Assembly (NCBI RefSeq): GCF_030285665.1 | Contig: NZ_CP127295.1 | Span: 3,968,001 to 4,032,000 of the forward strand | DNA: 64,000 bases | Reading direction: 5' to 3' | From: Amycolatopsis mongoliensis | GTDB lineage: Bacteria; Actinomycetota; Actinomycetes; Mycobacteriales; Pseudonocardiaceae | Shown here: in pieces, positions 61,551 through 64,000 of the stretch | Layout: each line of letters begins with the position of its first letter | How positions within the stretch are numbered: the stretch's first letter is position 1 | Translations under genes and position numbers: made by a program | Notes under the pieces: model-generated | Database searches by the model: none | What the model saw: the letters and a program-made list of their open reading frames with translations, nothing else | Told to the model about the DNA's origin: nothing

Positions 61551-62149
61551 TCGAGGGCCAGCTTCACGCCGAGGCCGATGAAGATGCCGCCGGTGGCGAC
61601 CTCGATCCGGCGCTGGTTCTTCTTCCGCCGCACCCACCCGCCGATCCGGCCGGCGAGCACGCCGACGGCGCCGTCCACGAGGAACTCGAAGACGATCATG
61701 ACGGCACCGAGGACCGCGAACTGCAGGGCCACGTGCCCGCGTGCCGGGTCGATGAACTGCGGGAGGAAGGCGATGGTGAAGGTGACCATCTTCGGGTTGA
61801 GCAGATTGGTCAGCAGGCCGCTCAGGTAGGCGCGGTCGGTTTTGCGTTCGACGAGCGGCTTGCGGTTCCGGATGGCCTGGACGCCGAGGTAGACGAGGTA
61901 GGCGGCGCCGGTCACGCGGACGACGGTGAAGGCGACGGGAACGGCGGCGAAGAGAGCGGCGAGCCCCGCCGCGGCGACGGCGACGTGGATGGCTTCGCTG
62001 GTGGCGACCCCGGCGGTGGCGAGCAGGCCGGCTTTCGGGCCCCCGCGCATGCCGCAGCCGAGGATGAAGAGCATGTCCGGACCGGGGGTCACCATCGCGA
62101 CGAAGGTCGTGAGGAGGAAGGCCAGGAGGAGGTGCGGGTCGACCGGCAT
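61547..62149 (-). CDS. LysE-family amino acid exporter
   Basis: The product has 200 residues. Typical start LLAFLLTTFVAMVTPGPDMLFILG with the PGP motif in TM1, then GPKAGLLATAGVATSEAIHV and six hydrophobic segments in all (VVRVTGAAYLVYLGVQAIRN, KMVTFTIAFLPQFIDP, VLGAVMIVFEFLVDGAVGVLAG). Members export basic or branched-chain amino acids or homoserine lactones. It converges with the ABC transporter operon; the stops overlap by 4 bp. Confidence 0.9.
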   Translation of the reverse strand: MPVDPHLLLAFLLTTFVAMVTPGPDMLFILGCGMRGGPKAGLLATAGVATSEAIHVAVAAAGLAALFAAVPVAFTVVRVTGAAYLVYLGVQAIRNRKPLVERKTDRAYLSGLLTNLLNPKMVTFTIAFLPQFIDPARGHVALQFAVLGAVMIVFEFLVDGAVGVLAGRIGGWVRRKKNQRRIEVATGGIFIGLGVKLALD

Positions 62150-62218
62150 GGGCCGATCCTGACACGCGGGCCGCGCCGGGCGAACTTCTTTTTCGGTGAC
62201 TCGGTGGCAGCGCCCCGG

Positions 62219-62305
62219 AGCGCCCCAATGTGGCGTTCGGTGCGTCCCATGCACCCAATGTGGCGTTCGGTGCGTCCAGCGCACCCAACGCCACATTGGG
62301 GCGCT
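62219..62305. repeat. 87-bp palindromic repeat element, copy 2
   Basis: It has the same ends (AGCGCCCCAATGTGGCGTT and its reverse complement at 62287-62305), the same length and the same two internal direct repeats as 56612-56698. The differences are in the short centre. It lies between the starts/stops of two minus-strand genes. Confidence 0.85.
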
Positions 62306-62309
62306 TGAG

Positions 62310-63290
62310 TCAGCCGCGCAGGGCCGCCGCGACTCGGCCGGCGTCCTCGATGCCCCGCTCCGGTGGCTCCTCCGGCAGCGGCAGCAGCACCACCGACCCG
62401 CTCCCGGCTTCGTGGAGCGCACGCACCGCGGCCACGCACTCGTCCAGTTCCCCGCACACCGCGAGCCGCGACAGCCACGAAGGATCCAACCCGGCCGCCA
62501 GCTCGTCCACAGTGGACGCAGAGTCGACCAGCTCCAGCAGCTCCGCGGCGAATGGCAAACCCTCGGCCTGCACGCGCGCACCGGGAGTCAACGACTCGGC
62601 GACGGTCAATCGCGCCCGCGACGGATCGCCCAACGCCAGCCAGTTGTACGTCACCAAAGCGTGGTGAGGAGGCGCACCGTCGACAGAACGACCAGCAGCG
62701 ATCCCGGACAGAGCCGTCCGCACGAACTCCGGTGGCGACGGCTCCGCCAGGATCGTCCCGTCCGCGGACGAACCCGCCACCGCCAGCGACTTCGGGCGGC
62801 GGACCCCCGCGAGCACCGGGGGCACGACAGCCGGCGGGAACACCAGCTCCACCTCGTCCAGGTCGACGTGCCGGCCCGTCACCGAGACCCGGTCTCCCGC
62901 CAGCAGGCGGCGGACCGCCACCAGCGTCTCCTCCAAAGCCGCCAGCGGCGAAGCCGGGTACGCGCCGATCTGGCGCATCCACGACGCCACCCCGTGGCCC
63001 AGCCCGCCGATCAGCCGGCCCGGGTGCAGTTCCGCCAGAGCCGCCAGCTCCATCGCCGCGATCGCGGGGTTGCGGGCGACCGCCGGCAGGACGCCGATGC
63101 CCACCTTGATCGTCGACGTCGCCGCCAGCGCCGTCGCCACCGTCGCGATCCCCGCCGCCCAGAAACAGTCCTCGACCAGCCAGACCTCGTCGAGACCCGC
63201 GGCCTCCGCCCGGCGGGCCAGCTCGACCAGCCGGGACGGCGGCTGCTCGCGGTTGATCCGGACGCCGACGGACGAGCTCGGTGCGTACAT
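62310..63290 (-). CDS. LLM-class (F420- or FMN-dependent) oxidoreductase
   Basis: The product has 326 residues from ATG behind CTGAGGAGCC. It is a TIM-barrel of the luciferase-like monooxygenase type: PSRLVELARRAEAAGLDEVWLVEDCFWAA, IKVGIGVLPAVARNPAIAAMELAAL, GRLIGGLGHGVASWMRQIGA, and SLAVAGSSADGTILAEP. Actinobacterial members often use coenzyme F420. The substrate is unknown. It follows the GNAT gene by 11 bp on the same strand and is probably co-transcribed with it. Confidence 0.87.
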   Translation of the reverse strand: MYAPSSSVGVRINREQPPSRLVELARRAEAAGLDEVWLVEDCFWAAGIATVATALAATSTIKVGIGVLPAVARNPAIAAMELAALAELHPGRLIGGLGHGVASWMRQIGAYPASPLAALEETLVAVRRLLAGDRVSVTGRHVDLDEVELVFPPAVVPPVLAGVRRPKSLAVAGSSADGTILAEPSPPEFVRTALSGIAAGRSVDGAPPHHALVTYNWLALGDPSRARLTVAESLTPGARVQAEGLPFAAELLELVDSASTVDELAAGLDPSWLSRLAVCGELDECVAAVRALHEAGSGSVVLLPLPEEPPERGIEDAGRVAAALRG

Positions 63291-63301
63291 GCGAAGGCTC
63301 C

Positions 63302-63820
63302 TCAGATCCGGGAGAACGCCGGCGCGTACTCGAACGCGCCCGCCTGCGTGGGTTTGTAGCCGGTGAGCGTGCGGGCCTGGAAGTTCTTGCTCCAGGCCGG
63401 ATCCGGCGCCGTGATCGAGAGCGTCGACGCCGTGACGAAGCCGAACCGCGCGTAGTACGCCGGGTTGCCGAGCAGGACGACCAGGCCGTACCCGAGCGCG
63501 TCCGCCGCGCCGAGCACCGCGTGCACCAGCGCCGATCCGACCCCGCTCGCCTGGTGCGCGGGCAGCACGCCGAGCGGCCCCAGCCCGACCGCCGAAGTCG
63601 TGTCCTCGCCGATCCGGGCCCGGCTGCAGCACACGTGCCCGACGACTTCGCCGCCGCGCACGGCCACCAGCGACAGCGCCTCGAGCAGGTCGCCATCCGC
63701 GCGCAGCTCGTCCACCAGCGGCGCCTCGATCGGGGTGACGCCCGGTTCGCGCCGGAACGCCTCGCTGTGGATCGCGTACACGGTGCTCCGGTCGGCGGGT
63801 GTCTCGCGGCGGATCAGCAT
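63302..63820 (-). CDS. GNAT-family N-acetyltransferase
   Basis: The product has 172 residues; ATG 63820 is preferred over GTG 63829. It has IRRETPADRSTVYAIHSEAF, the acetyl-CoA loop QASGVGSALVHAVLGAADALG and LLGNPAYYARFGFVTAS, which is typical of the YhbS-like acetyltransferase group. The substrate could be a small amine or a peptide. It is the first gene of an operon with the LLM oxidoreductase. Confidence 0.87.
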   Translation of the reverse strand: MLIRRETPADRSTVYAIHSEAFRREPGVTPIEAPLVDELRADGDLLEALSLVAVRGGEVVGHVCCSRARIGEDTTSAVGLGPLGVLPAHQASGVGSALVHAVLGAADALGYGLVVLLGNPAYYARFGFVTASTLSITAPDPAWSKNFQARTLTGYKPTQAGAFEYAPAFSRI

Positions 63821-63909
63821 GGTCGCCACCTTGCCGCGAACCGGCCGCGGGCGAAAGCCGGTTTCGCGGCCGCCCCCTAGACTCGAATCGAACCGGACGA
63901 GGGGAAACG

Positions 63910-64000
63910 ATGGGGATTCGGGAACTGGTCGACCGCGTCGTCAAGCGGGACGCCGAAGGCATCGTGGCCGTGCAGGTGCCGTCCGCCGACGTCGGCGCCG
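63910..64000 (+). CDS. Start of an unidentified gene (cut by the right window edge)
   Basis: ATG 63910 with AGGGGAA five bases upstream opens a frame of 30 complete codons. The peptide starts MGIRELVDRVVKRDAEGIVA and has normal high-GC codons. Too little is present to name a family. It is divergent from the acetyltransferase gene. Confidence 0.6.
   Translation, partial: MGIRELVDRVVKRDAEGIVAVQVPSADVGA

Overview
The window looks like a chromosomal segment of a high-GC actinomycete of the Pseudonocardiaceae, most like Amycolatopsis. The reasons are codon usage with almost only G or C at third positions, frequent GTG/TTG starts and ATGA/GTGA gene overlaps, and a gene order that follows the mycobacterial block from manA to gpm2. 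That order is manA, APC permease, sahH, tmk, mtrA-mtrB-lpqB, comF, hpf, secA1, Rv3235-like, WS/DGAT, Rv3231c-like, rsgA, SRAP, sigH/sigR-rsrA, biotin-attachment protein, pdtaS, whiB1 and phosphatase. No tRNA, rRNA, CRISPR array, prophage or insertion-sequence transposase was seen.

Layout. 1-10.4 kb: end of manA, a membrane protein, a large SARP/NB-ARC regulator, a cation-efflux protein, an amino-acid permease, a predicted sortase substrate and a large membrane protein with a degenerate hydrolase domain. 10.4-16.6 kb: sahH, a small orphan ORF, a VOC protein, a YjdF-family gene behind a structured leader, an XRE-type regulator, a secreted cysteine protease coupled to an anchored partner, and tmk. 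16.6-22.6 kb: a dimethylglycine/sarcosine oxidation operon, a WYL regulator with its palindromic operator, an IclR regulator and a Rieske ferredoxin. 22.8-37.4 kb: the conserved mtrAB-lpqB-comF-hpf-secA block and its neighbours. 37.4-46.8 kb: intergenic repeats, two paralogous lipoproteins, rsgA, SRAP, sigR-rsrA, the 24-residue ribosomal protein bL37 and pdtaS. 46.8-51.8 kb: whiB1, a lipid kinase and a frame-shifted DUF4442 gene. 51.8-64 kb: cholesterol oxidase, a MarR/SRPBCC pair, a frame-shifted rfbC, malic enzyme, a BpsA-like methyltransferase, a four-gene betaine-type ABC transporter, LysE, an F420-type oxidoreductase and acetyltransferases.

How the genes work together. MtrAB-LpqB, SecA, PdtaS and WhiB1 make up an envelope, export and signalling core. 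SigR-RsrA is a thiol-stress switch with a consensus-matching autoregulatory promoter and a possible long sigma isoform. The quaternary-amine importer (58.2-61.5 kb), the dimethylglycine/sarcosine oxidases and the Rieske ferredoxin suggest uptake and stepwise demethylation of glycine betaine; a shared 17-bp operator-like motif points to control by the local IclR protein. SahH and Tmk fit the same one-carbon theme. Cholesterol oxidase has a perfect KstR-type operator.

The most unusual items are the candidate riboswitch-like leader of yjdF, the shared IclR-type operator, the regulator-site matches at sigR, choA and whiB1, two genes broken by small frameshifts, and four families of intergenic palindromic repeats. 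All functional statements are read by eye from sequence; no database search was run.
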